From contig NC_092364.1 of assembly GCF_030848805.1 (NCBI RefSeq), positions 1,488,001 to 1,552,000 of the forward strand: DNA of 64,000 bases. Direction: 5' to 3'. Of this stretch, positions 1 to 12,336 are shown one piece after another (position 1 is the stretch's first letter; each line of letters starts with the position of its first letter). The notes beneath the pieces were generated by a model, which was not told where the DNA came from, ran no database searches, and saw only the letters and a program-made list of their open reading frames with translations. The translations under genes were made by a program, and so were the position numbers. The stretch comes from Temnothorax longispinosus (Eukaryota; Arthropoda; Insecta; Hymenoptera; Formicidae).

Positions 1-2560
1 TAATTCACTTTATACGATTATAATGCAGATGATTAGTTATTGGACAGCCTATTATTTATTATATAAATTCTTATTGAATTTAATCCGTTTGACGTTGTCT
101 GGGCAACAGTGAGTTTGTATACTGGACAGCAACATGGCTGTGCGATCGATATCCCAAAAATAGTTTTGTTATCCGAGATGTTCGCGTTTTGCGAGTTTTT
201 TAAGTTCAGGCAAACAAATTCTCTATTATTTAGCTTGAATTTTAAAGTTTTCTCAGGACTTTCTATTATTTCATTATGCAAATTTAATTATTATTTTAAA
301 TTAAGCAAATAAATAAAATTCTTTTTGTTATTGCGCATTAATACTTATTAATTTGAGTCAAACAGACATATGATATATTGTAAATGTATGCTGCAAAGAG
401 ATATTTATTATTTAAAAATAATAGCTTATCTGGAATAATAGCTCAACATGTATTTAAGTGCATGTATTCAAAATTTTGAAAAATTATTTAAAATGATAAA
501 AAACTGCAGAAATTACTATAGAATGCACATGATATTGCGTTATATATAAACTTTACATTGGAATATTAAATTACTTTTCCTCGAGAAGACGAGTTTATCC
601 GAACGGCAACTTGCGAATGCGCAGCCTCGTAAAAGGTTACAAGTTTCGTCAAAACATCTACTCGTCGTGTGAACTACGAACATGTTGCCGCAAGGAAAAA
701 GTATCTTTAACTCGGTAAGGAAACGTTTCGGATTCCACGTTTATATAACCCTTCTAAGTCTTAAGATGAATAGAATAAGAATTCTAAAGTTTGGCCATCT
801 TTTACGGAATTATTCCGTGTATGACAGAAAAATAATAACAAGAAATAATTTTTTATGCGGATCAATCTACATTTGAAAACTGAAAGCAATTCCCATAATT
901 AACGCGGGATGTTCGATACTAAAGATTATAGATTATGTTTACACATATATAGTATTTTTTAGTTATATATCAAAACAACAGATATGTATATAATTGGAAA
1001 AACGGGGATATTTGCACGGATTAATGGCATTAGATTACGATCCCCCCCGAGCCCGGTAACGTCATTGTATTAGCGCGTGTACACATGCCCTATGATGTTC
1101 GGTAATCAAATTCATCCGTTACACTGGAATCGATCCGAAGGATGGATACTTGACCGAGTCCCCCTCGGGACGGTGGACAGAATATATCCGTCAGTATCGC
1201 GCAGCGGTGGCGAAACTGGACGAGCCGGGGGGAGGATCATCCCGATTCCCTTTCGCGTGTTTGGAGATCCGGTCCCCCTCGGCGAAGTCAACATTTAATG
1301 GTAACGAAAATAGCTTAAACTACGCTACGGCGAAATTTATGAGCAGCGCAGAACGGAGTAACAAGGGGGGTGTGATTTCATTTCATGGCGCGTTATGTGT
1401 GAAGGGGGTTGAATTCAAAATTCCCTTTTTACAACCTGCTGAAGGAAGAATTTCGTGAATGCATAATCTCATGCGTATTCTGTATTAATTTCTCAGACAC
1501 ATTAATGTTTCTCGATCGATATACATTATATGTAATTTTTTAATTTTTAATTAAATTATTTAATTTTCTTTCTTCTATCGTTTTTTTTTCGAGAAAGAAA
1601 AATCATACAAGTTTTATTCACTTGTAACAATATTATTCTAAACTTGATAGGGCATCACGATGGATTCTGCTGACGTAAATTTGTATTGATGCAAACTAAT
1701 TTAAATTTATGTAACTTAATATCGATTACTGTATACACATCGACTTTGTGACTGCAGCTAATTTGTTTCCACCTATACACTTTGTTATTGATTAAAGCAA
1801 CTCTTTTAGGAGGATATCTTAATGAAAGCTATACATTGCATTCATAGCCTTATATCACTTAGACTTGCCTGTACACCGTGGTGAGATCGATATTATATGG
1901 GACATTCCGCATCAACTACATCTGTCACTTGCGACATGTTACTATGTTCGATCTACGTTCAAAGAATTCACAGTAAGTCGTATGTAACTTGTAACATGCC
2001 TTTGAAGCCATTTCAACAAAGATATTTTTTAAACCTACGTTTGAACAAGATTTGCATCTTTTTACGTTGATATGAAGTTAAGCCGATTTTCAATCGCAAA
2101 ATTATACAATTATGGTACTACATAATAACATTTTATGATATAACAAGTTATTAAACATAATATATAATGACACAATTCTTAGCGTAAAGATTTTTTATAA
2201 TAGTAAAAGGTGCAATTATAATGATGTTAATATTTAAACAATATCAATATATATTACTAAATATTATCTATCTTCTCATCATTGTCTCAATGATTTTACG
2301 TGTATAACAATTGTATAACACGTGTATAATTACAATGCATAATTTAAACTATTTCTGTTGTTTAGTGGGTTTTTCTTCTATTAAGTAATAATATTAAGTA
2401 TAATTATTGGTTTTCTATTCGTATGAAGATGCGCTACCTGTTATTTGATATTATTGTTGTGTGAATCGTTAATCGGCTAAACTAATTCCCAAATATGAAC
2501 GAATGAGTTTGCTGGATTCTCTATTTAATATGTTGAATAATTTATTATCATGAACGTACG
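1..2560. other. Non-coding stretch with one GC-rich island
   Basis: No gene recognised. Most of the stretch is AT-rich with short random reading frames. A GC-rich patch at about 1,045-1,445 has a run of seven C near 1,042 and two near-identical pieces reading gtccccctcgg (near 1,158 and 1,271). A 102-codon plus-strand frame (1,150-1,458) crosses it but shows no domain, no convincing splice sites and low-complexity composition, so I treat it as chance openness in GC-rich DNA. The island could be regulatory; that is inference. Confidence 0.6.
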
Positions 2561-2635
2561 TAAAAATTGTTACTTAATACGTAGAAACTTAAAATCTGTT
2601 ATCGACCCTTTCTACGTATTAAGTAACAATTTTTA
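2561..2635. repeat. Perfect 27-bp inverted repeat (foldback hairpin)
   Basis: Bases 2,561-2,587 and 2,609-2,635 are exact reverse complements over 27 bp, separated by a 21-nt loop. Transcribed from either strand, the 75-nt unit would fold into an unbroken stem of pre-miRNA size. The perfect pairing also fits a very short foldback transposon remnant or a recent palindromic duplication. I do not recognise a known miRNA seed in it. Confidence 0.85.
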
Positions 2636-2640
2636 AAGAT

Positions 2641-5600
2641 TCTTTTCGATAATAGAAGTATTGAATATTAAAAAATATGTATGTACGAAATCCACGATAT
2701 CCACGTTTTCCGGTTAAAATCCCTTACGATAAAATAACGAATTTCAGTGTCGCGCAATATGTTTATCTAACAATGACTGATTAGCAATGACTTAATGCGA
2801 ATGCATATTAGCCATCTGTACAATCACAATTGATAAATTGCGGCATGTCAAAAATAATTTCAAATAACCAGGTTCGAATGTTCATACATACAATCTAAAA
2901 TTATGATTATACATATACATATAAAATGTACATTGTTTCTTCTGCTATTTAACGTTATATCTTATGCGGTTGCTATATGAAGTGTAGTGGTGTCTCTAAA
3001 AGTTTTATTATTCTCTTCAACAACCCTTTATTTTCCGTAACCCCCCAAGCCTGCCCCTGTCCAGATTAATCCGAAAGAGTTATCAAAATATCGTTAGCTT
3101 GGTTGAGGCAGGTAAAGCTAAAAGTGATTCACTGCCCACTTATTTCATTACGACCTGTAATGTCCGCATTGCCCGATCAATGTTTCATGCGGAAACCACT
3201 GGCGTGTTCCAGCGCTTCGATTATTTATGAACTCCTCGTGTCTTCGTCGAGTACGGCGTACCTACAGGCTGTCTCTAGGTTGCTGAACTGCCGTCACTCT
3301 TTTTAATTCCGAAATTTCCCTCTCGCCGTCTTGTCATTCGTTGTATTTTCCGTAACGAAATGCGGAGCAGCATTCCGCCAGAGTTGACAATCAACATGTT
3401 AGTGAGAGGAGAGATACGAAATGAAAAATGTACGATATGTCCTGTTTGTTACACAGATATACCTATATAAATTATTCGAACTTTGTACACAAAACAAAAT
3501 GAAAAGAAAAATTTTTAATAGAAAGCAGATGTTAATTAAGTTTTGTCTGTACCACGCGATGATAAAAAGCTCTAAAGATTACTGAAATTCGTTTTGAACT
3601 TGATTTGTAAAAGAATGAAGAAAAATACTAATTTTACAAAATAAATTTGATAAAGCACTTTGCTATATTTAAATGTGCAAAAGTACGGTTGAAACAATTT
3701 TGCGTGGAGATATTAATGTGTGTGAGACATAATAACTTCCTGTAGAAAGTTGTGTGTTCACAATGACGACGTTTTTCATACGGACATGCTGCTTAATCGA
3801 AACATTAGCAGGGCAATGAATCACGGTTCACGGCTAAGGGGCAGGACGCGATGGACCCTCTTTTAACGTAACACTTGAACAGTGGTCACTCGATCTTCAT
3901 GCGTGCGCACATATACGTGTATATACAAGAGTGCAACGGTCGAAATTGCCAGAGTTGGGGAAGAAGATTCTAAAGTATCTTCCACATTATTATTCTTTTT
4001 TTATTTGTATTATCAACGAATCCAGTCTTTTTTGCATTCACATTTCGTCACCTGAATTAATCGAAATTAATTAAAGTGCCGAGCCTTTATCTAGGATCAT
4101 TAATTAGAGAGCTAAATATTATCATAGCACACATGCTATTAGTGTTGATTGTCGTGATGATAAAAAGAAACAAATGTCCCTCCCCGCCGTCGTTCTTTTT
4201 TATATATGTATACAATGCTTTACGCTTAAAAAGGATTATGAAATTATGCGCGCGCGTTGTTAAGTTACCACAATACATTTATATATTATAACATAAAACA
4301 TTTGTATATTGTGAATGAAGCTTAATGGTACGTGCCACCGAGGATACAGATTGCTCTTATTAGCCACATAGTTAACACTTCCTGCTGTTGTTTAGCAAAG
4401 TTTCTTCCCCTTTACGCGATTCTCTACGTCGGCGTCGTCGCGGTTAATAGAGTAATTTTTCGATGCGGCCGACCCCACGCGGTCGAGATACGTCTTCTGG
4501 AAGTAAGGTATTATGAGGATTAGGCAATTACAATTGAATTATCAGACCCTTCAGGTTCTCTCCACGTAATTTATCCGAAAAGCGACGGTAGGTCTGATTA
4601 AGTGGCTAACATATAACTGATAACAAGACCGTGTATAACGCAGGATTGTATTAGTAGCTTGGGATTAGGATTTAGGGAAAGCGATCCGAAAGAAGAAGCG
4701 CAGGACAAATGGTATTAATTTCTCACCTCGGTTCACGTTTTCCCGAGAATTATAATGTTTGTATTATAATTCTTCTTGATGACTGATATTATTTTTAAGA
4801 AATATTTATTATATAATTAATGATGTTTTGATTGTATGTACAGCAGGTTACCGATATCAAATACGTATTACTAGATATTTTGTTTTATTAATGTTCATAT
4901 TATGTTAACTACTACAAAGAGGGTTTAAGATTGTCGCGTTAAATTTCAGGATATAATCCGAGCGTGTTCTTTTTCCGAGCAATCCTCGATGTAAAAGCGT
5001 TAGCAAAATAAGCCGATTATATCGCGGCGTAGTCTCTGCATAATTGATTCGTATCAGATGCGCATAATCGTTTGTCTATCAAGGCTCACTGTTCCTTGGA
5101 AAATCGTATTCCCAGAAAACCAATTCCCTTAATCCACTTCGTTCGGGAAGCAGACGAATGCAAAATTAGATGTGCCCCGGACACATCAATATGGTACATA
5201 AACCTCCGAACGTGTGCACAAAATCAATTAGCAATTAAAGCTCAGTCGTGTCTGAGCCAAGCGGTTAGTCAGAGAGCCGTCCGCGAGAGAGATTCGATCG
5301 ATAAATGCCGCCAAGTAGCGCATCCGTCGCGTCAATAAGATACGAATAGCACGGCATCAATACTAAAAGGGGCGCATCAGCGGCGAATGAAAAAATAAAA
5401 TAAAATCTCGTCACGCGGCGTGCGGTTCAATTACGTATCGTCCGTATATACGAAATTGATTAGCGATCAGCTCGCGGTTACTATACGGATCCGAATGCGG
5501 AGTGCGGAGAGAGAGAGCGCGCCACGGACCCCGTCGGCTATCGGATATCGCAAATTGGGACAATTACGTTATTTCCGTCCGATAACCTACATCACGGAGT

Positions 5601-5735
5601 AGTCTGATGCATGAATAAGTAAATTCTTCCAGAAAATCTGACGTCTGACACGAAAACGGGGAGACTGTTCAAATTATCACTTGCATGGCGGAGTACCTAC
5701 TGTCTAGAGTAAAGAACATTATTCGTGGGCTTCTC
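2641..5735. other. Non-coding stretch
   Basis: AT-rich DNA with no frame that looks like protein. Slightly GC-richer, frame-poor segments lie at about 3,060-3,420, 4,320-4,560 and 5,060-5,600. The small plus-strand frames in these (60-90 codons) have no domain signature and no conserved-looking splice context. I see no RNA gene. Confidence 0.55.
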
Positions 5736-5793
5736 GCGCTGTGGGTCCATCAAATTCAGTTTCATTCGTAGCGCAGACGCGACTCGACCCCGC

Positions 5794-5880
5794 GGCCGCC
5801 GCCGCCGCCGCCTCCGCCACCACCACCGCCGCCACCGTCACCGTCACCGTCACCGTCACCGTCGTTGCGCCGCCGCCGGA
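5794..5880. repeat. GCC/ACC trinucleotide and GTCACC hexanucleotide repeat
   Basis: A compound GC-rich simple repeat: a (GCC)n run, an interrupted CCACC/CCGCC stretch, then about four and a half GTCACC/ACCGTC units, ending in CCGCCGCCGG. It sits inside a CpG-rich island running from about 5,740 to 6,470. Plus-strand frames across it read as poly-alanine followed by threonine-valine repeats, which reflects the repeat rather than a gene. Confidence 0.85.
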
Positions 5881-6617
5881 GCGGGTATCATCGATTTATA
5901 ATAGCGCTGTTACGCTCCGCTCCCTTAACGACATTAATATTAAGCGTTGCTATTGTCGCTAATACTATCATATTAACGTCTTTTTATGTCCGTGGCGCCG
6001 AAGCGCGCCGACGACGCTGCGACTTGCGTCTGCATCTCGTCCCTGGTATTATTTGTTGTTAAATCTGCATTATCGATTTCCATTTCCGTTGCGTTCGGTC
6101 ATTCTGTTGCGGTTCCATCGTATTATCGTCGCGTATTGTTTTGGTATCATCCAATATTGTTACATATGTATCTAACACGCGCCATCTCCCTGCGTGTCAT
6201 CTTTATCGATAAAATGTTCTCCACAAATTTACGTGATCGCATGTCTTCCGTAAATCGGTTATCCATTATCATGCAAATGTACGAAAAACACAATACACTG
6301 ATAGTACGAATACGTGCGGCCATCGAGAGAAGAATGAACGAAGAGCAACGAAAAGCGGCGGGATCGCGTTGACTCTTGTCGTAGCGCCGTCGCCGCGGGT
6401 ATCTGTTGCATCCGTGCGGCGAGCATAAGTGACACATAGCTCTTTTTACGGCACTCGACTATCCTGCATCGCCTCATCGTATATCTAAATAATCAATTTA
6501 CTACTGGCCATAATCGTAACCACGAGTTAGCGAGTTTATGCGAGCCCGGCCACCGTAACTACGTGGCTCCGTAAAACATAAATATTATGGGGCATTTCGT
6601 ATACAGCAACAGTCTCA

Positions 6618-6735
6618 TAATCTCTTTCTCTTCTCCTCTTTCTCTCTGCTTCTCTCACTCCGTTTTCCCTCCTTCTTGCACTGTGTATTGCCTCTTCTTT
6701 CCCCTTTTTCTGCCACATCTCTTTCTTTTCCTCCA
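6618..6735. repeat. Polypyrimidine (CT-rich) tract
   Basis: About 115 bp of interrupted CT-rich sequence on the plus strand. The minus-strand frame across it translates to lysine/glutamate/arginine-rich low complexity and is not a gene. Confidence 0.75.
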
Positions 6736-6739
6736 TTTA

Positions 6740-9520
6740 TAATTCTGAGAGAGTGAAATCTATAATTGAATTTTGACTAACGAAAAGTTATCAAATTTTG
6801 TAGTAAGAATCTCCCCTTTATGTGACAACAAAGTTTTTTCATATACTTTATATATATATATATAGGTATCTCGTTTACGAACTTTTACGTTTACGGTAAC
6901 TGCGCTTTCTTTATTAACTTTATTGGATTCATTTAATTATGATGAAGGATCTAAATAAGTATAGTATAATTTGAAGCAGAATATATATTTGGAAGTATTC
7001 AATATCATAAAAACATTGATTTAATTTTTAACATTATTTCTGGAAATATACAGATTATAAAACAGAAAATAAATATAATGATAAATTAAATTAAATATTA
7101 TATATACATATATGCGTATATCTGATAAATCTCATAAGTTTTTCATTTATCAAATTTATAATGTTGCAATATTACAAGGAAGTACAACGTAACAAAATTG
7201 TCGTACATGTTATGCGAATCTAATTATTAAAAAGACGACACGTGATGTATAACTACATTGTCTCGTCTGAAGACGATTTCAAATAATCGGGTTGTTCTAT
7301 TAAAATTATGTCACAGCGACGTCCGTCGTTCCGTAAAGATGTAATTAATCCGTCTAGGCGCTTTATTAACTACCTTCTAAATAAGTCTATGATTAATGAA
7401 ATAGCTGATTTTTCTCATAAATTACATCGCTAATAATAACCTGTCTCAATAACGCGAAAAGTCAAATCATTCGAATTAATTCCTAATTACGTGCACAGAG
7501 GAAAAAGATAGAAAAAAAGAAAAAAAACGTAATTTGGTACTCACATTATGCCTCGGTGACCAAGAATTGCACACAATGGATGCGTCTTCGAATATACGAC
7601 TCTGCAAAACGAAAAAAAATGCCATTTCTCATCGGAGTCAAGATTTTCTTATAATACAACACAAACCAATTTCATTTAGATAAATGTTAAATATACTTTT
7701 TCTTTCACGCAGAAATGGCGGCACACGAGATGATAATCTAAATTAAACTGAAAAACAGAAAGACAAGGTTTAAGCGCCAGTTTGTAAATATATTTAAATG
7801 TGGATAAACAATTATTTAATATGTTTCATTGTATAGGAAAGACTGGAGTGTTTTGCGCTAACTTGATTGACGAATACTTTGATTACAGTGAATTTAACAT
7901 TAACATGATGTATTTTTCCAAAATTAATCATCAGTTATTTTTTTTTATTTTTGACAATACGTGACATGAATGTTACAAATGTGTTTTGTTAGACTTGGTC
8001 TCGTTCCGTTCTAAAACTCTATAGTGCTCCCTTTCCTATTATAACAAAAAAATCCGATGTAATATATCATTAACTGTCTGTAATAACAATTCCATATTGA
8101 AACAACGTGCGCGACAGGACGGTGGAAGTAAAATCAACATCGGATTGTCGGACGTATCACGGAAATGTACATTTTGTTAGCGCAGATCTATGTTCGACAA
8201 GGGATGTCACGCGGCGGTTCTAGAGTCCCCACGTAGACCACGTAATAAATTTCAATGCGCGGCTAATGACCGTAGCCGAGAAGTATTTTCATCCGAGTGG
8301 AAATCGAACGTGTTACGCGATTTACCTGTCAACGGCACTTAATATTTATCTCGTCTGCATATTTTATTTTTGCCGATCGCCGCAGCACACGCACGCGTGC
8401 GCGCGACACACGGGGTCGCGGGCAATTGTCCGCATATACGTCTACACATATACGTACGTGTCTACATACGTCTACGATATACATACGTATACATTTATAT
8501 TATATTTAAAGCGGAGCCGAAAGATTGACAGAATCGGGGCATACCGGCGTCGCGACGCCGTCGCAAATTAAATGAGTCATTTTAGGATTCGCGCAGAACT
8601 AGGTAATTCAATATCGTCCTTATTAAAGCGTCGGCCAATTCTGCACTCGCGCGTTTTCTTGATGACAAAATGATTATGTCATTACGGGCACCGAGACTAA
8701 TATGAATACATCACTCTTCCGAAGCGACGTACTTTATTAACGTGTCACACGTTCCAACGCGTCCGTGCGACGATACTTCGAATCGACGTGCACGCACAAT
8801 ATATCATCGAGCTTCGATTGCAGATATACGTGCCACTCAGCGTGCACATTCGACATGATTTTTCAGTCATTTGTTATCTTCCGCCAAGGTGGTGTGATAT
8901 CGACGCCGCTCCGCTTTTATACGTCCGACTGTCAAATATTCATCGAGATAACCGTAAAAAGATTTAATAGATAGAACCTTATTTTCCCCCGTTGATTTTA
9001 GATGGAATTTAATGATACCTCGAGACTTGGTTACCGAGATATTTTTAGTTGAAACTTGAAGAATTATGAAAAATGTGGCGTCTTTTGTTTCGGCGAATAT
9101 CAATGTCGTATTTTTGCGCGATTGTCAAACGCTTATTGACGATATTATCTCGCCGTGTCATCCATTTGCCGCCTTGGACAAGATATATCGTATAATTCGA
9201 TGTTGTTCGTTTTCGATATTTTCAATAATACATCGCAACGATCTGAAGAGATATGATTGACATTTTGTATATGATTATTGTTTCATCAACAGGATATAGT
9301 TTAGCTTTAATATTTACTCAATAGCACACACATACACATACAGATAACCAAATAACACGAACAGAAACACCATGGTTTTCCGAGTTCCGAGTTTTCTTTT
9401 TATCTAAGGATAAAAATCAATGTGGGTAAAATTTTATTTTTTTAAATGTTGTAATATTTCTCTTTTACGATAAAATACATCTCAGGAAATATTTGAAACA
9501 CGTCGTTAAAAAATGTTACC
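6740..9520. other. Non-coding stretch with alternating purine-pyrimidine island
   Basis: AT-rich from about 6,740 to 8,090, including a short (TA)n run near 6,849-6,865. The segment at about 8,100-8,980 is GC-richer; within it 8,385-8,490 is rich in alternating purine-pyrimidine steps (ACACGCACGCGTGCGCGCG, then CATA/CGTA repeats). Such sequence can adopt Z-DNA. No gene recognised. Confidence 0.55.
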
Positions 9521-9522
9521 AA

Positions 9523-9602
9523 AATATTTGGTCGAATAAATTAATATCGTTTAAAACATTCAATTGAAATATTTGCTAAATTAATATCGTTTGAAACATT
9601 CG
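9523..9602. repeat. Two-copy tandem duplication, period about 40 bp
   Basis: The segment containing AATTAATATCGTTTAAAACA occurs at 9,537-9,562 and again, with one base changed in its core (TTTGAAACA), at 9,577-9,602. The preceding AATATTTG also recurs, giving a duplicated unit of about 40 bp. Confidence 0.75.
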
Positions 9603-12280
9603 TCACGGTACAGAATTATATATTATCAGCAATTTAAATATATGGATACTCGTATAAATAATGTTACTCATTATGAGGAACTATATAATAAGTAAAAAAA
9701 TAAAATAAAAGAGTAATGTCTTGTGACATTGAATAAAAGACAAAGAGATATATTTGAACACCAGAGCAGATTTAAAGAATTTAAATGTGCAGCACAAAAA
9801 AACACTTAACATTTTATATACGTTCATAACAAAATTTTCACTCTCTTAGAAAACATAAAAAAAATTGGAAATTATTTATTGTTCTGAATATCTCTAAAAC
9901 GTTTAAGAAAAATCTGTGTCTTAATGTTTGAAAATGTACACTTTCTTCTTCTTTCAATTTCATCGATAAGAGAATTATTCTAAAATTAAAATCATTGGTC
10001 GATTGATATCGGTCGTGGGCGGAATGCTATACTTACTATTAGTCAAATTCTTTGAACAAGGATAATACGCTTACGCAACAATACGCTGTGGCGCATTAAG
10101 CATCGCGCGCTATAACGCACGTCATCTCTTAAATTCTATGTACGATTGTATGTACGCGGGTGAATATGTTACGTACGCGTGTGCGCATTTGTACAGAGCG
10201 CGATGGTAGGAACGTACATACATCGTGTATATATCGAGATACGTGTGTGTATTGCAGCGCGTAGTACGAGAGCTACGCAGTGCACATCAGCCACACAAAA
10301 GCTTCGTTGCATCGGCACGTTGTGTGCGTAGCGGCTCTGTGTCTGTACACGCGTGTGTGCGAGTGCGTGTATATATATATGCGCGGAAGCGCCTGTGCCA
10401 TGACGCGAAACACATTGCGGACTCGCACGAGTAAACAGACGCAGTCGAATCAGTTTGCCCGGCTAATTGATTTTCCTTCACATGGCCGATGCCGCGCTCG
10501 CGCGCTTCGTGCGCGCGTAACGGCGCGGCGCGGCCCGACTCGAATATAGAGAGACAGTGCAACGCGCCGTACAAATCCAATCCGAAACTCTCGTTTGATT
10601 ATCAAGCGAATTCCCACGGCCGATTGTAAATCAACTGCTGTACCGTGCCGGAGGATCATACTGATGCTTTAGATTGGACGGTATGGCGTGGTGCACGAAT
10701 ATCGAAAATTTGACCTTTTTCGCGGCGAGATGTGCACGGTGAAAAATTTGATTGAACATTGTCGCGGGGCGCGGCGGTGTGAAGCGCAAAATGCCGAACG
10801 GGCGTTCCTGACAGAGAAAAATTTGCTTTAAATTTGATGTGTTGTGATATACTCATAAAATAAGAAAAATCCTTCAGTTATTGATGTTGTCTATTAGTAT
10901 CAACAGTTATAAAGAATAACAATAATTTTTGTAAACGACAAACAATGATTTCTGCCAGCTAGTAAAAGAATGCTTGTATAAATTATTTATAAATTTTGTT
11001 TGATCGCAAAGTAGAGACAAGCGTGATGTTATAAAAATATTAGACAAATTAATATTGTCTAAATTGTGATTAAAGATAAGTGAGCAGTGTTATCGACTGT
11101 AGAAGATATAAAAAATGTTAGACTAAAACAGATTTTTTTAACATCTTTCCCGAAATAGAGCAAGTTTTCAGCTATTCTAAAACTTATCGTAAAATGTATC
11201 GAAGCAAAGCACAGCACAGGGTCGAATCATATTATAAGGACTTAAGGTCTTATTGATAAGGAAATTTAAAAAATACAAAGTTTTCATATAGTATAATAAT
11301 TTTAGCATCCTCCTCTCCGTAGAGAGTTGTTAAATGCGAGCAACAAAAGCGTTAAAGAAGCGAAAGATATAAGTTGGCTGTTTAGAATGCTACAAATGAA
11401 TTCACTGAATAATGCAGAATGGTAGACGGTAACTGTACGAGGGCAAGTGTCTCCGATTATAACAAAAGTGAGGGGCTCGCAGCTCGGCTCATTTGTTATT
11501 AACCGGCGCGAAGGAGCGTTGAAGTGCAGAAAGACTTCGAACACGACTTCACACTTTGACTCTCGTGGCCCTTGGTAACTTTAGATAATTACCGGTGAAA
11601 CTTCCGCGAAGAATCTTACGTACTTTCTCGCAATATTCCCGGAGTACGTTCTCTCGCGATTTATCGTCAATATCGATAACATTGTGTTGCGCGAATTGAG
11701 GCAAAGTGAATTCTTTTTTAGCGGAATATAAAAACAGAAGCATTTGTTTTTGTCAGTAAAACCATTGTAACGAAGGGATATCTTGTATAAATAATCTCTC
11801 GAGATGTATTTATTTGATATTCTAAAATATTTATCTGTGATAAACGACATCGGAAAAGATATCAATCATCTTTATTTGACACGCGGATCGCTACTTTTCT
11901 GCCACCTCTTAATTTTCCTCATTTTCTAAATGCAGATTCATTCAATAATGATAATAATTCATCCACGTTATTTTTTGTCTATTCTCCGCAAATAATAGTT
12001 AATTGATACATTGTTTCTTCTCAGCTTGTCCAATTATTCGCAATCATTTTTCCGAGATTAATCGTACGAACAACATGAAGATAGAAAATACGATCGGGTA
12101 GGAGAAAAGAGAAACTGATCGTCGGTGCCGTCGTCGCGCAAAATATGGAACGGATAGCTAGCTATGTAGATTTAGCCTGACACGGCTCATTACGATTTCA
12201 GGCGAAAAACACGGGTCTTGAAGCGCGAATCGTCTAAGAGATCGCTAAAGGGAATTTATGAAATTTTCTAATTTAATATT
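9603..12280. other. Non-coding stretch with CpG-rich island near 10.1-10.8 kb
   Basis: The island at about 10,080-10,830 combines GT/CG-rich alternating DNA (10,140-10,400) with a dense CpG block (10,480-10,570, including repeated GCGCGC and GGCGCGGCGCGGC). Several overlapping frames of 66-97 codons on both strands cross it, but none resembles a protein. It could be an unmethylated CpG-rich regulatory region or promoter; no initiator, TATA or splice donor stands out enough to name one. Confidence 0.5.
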
Positions 12281-12336
12281 CTGTCTCTCTCCCTCCTTCT
12301 CTCTTTCTCTTTCTCTCTCTCTCTCTCTGTCTCTCA
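12281..12336. repeat. (TC)n microsatellite, interrupted
   Basis: CT-rich simple repeat of about 55 bp on the plus strand, with an uninterrupted (TC) run near 12,313-12,328. Confidence 0.85.

Noticed and set aside
2870..2880. GGTTCGAATG as a tRNA T-arm (B box)
   Set aside because: No acceptor stem, D-arm or anticodon arm could be drawn around it.
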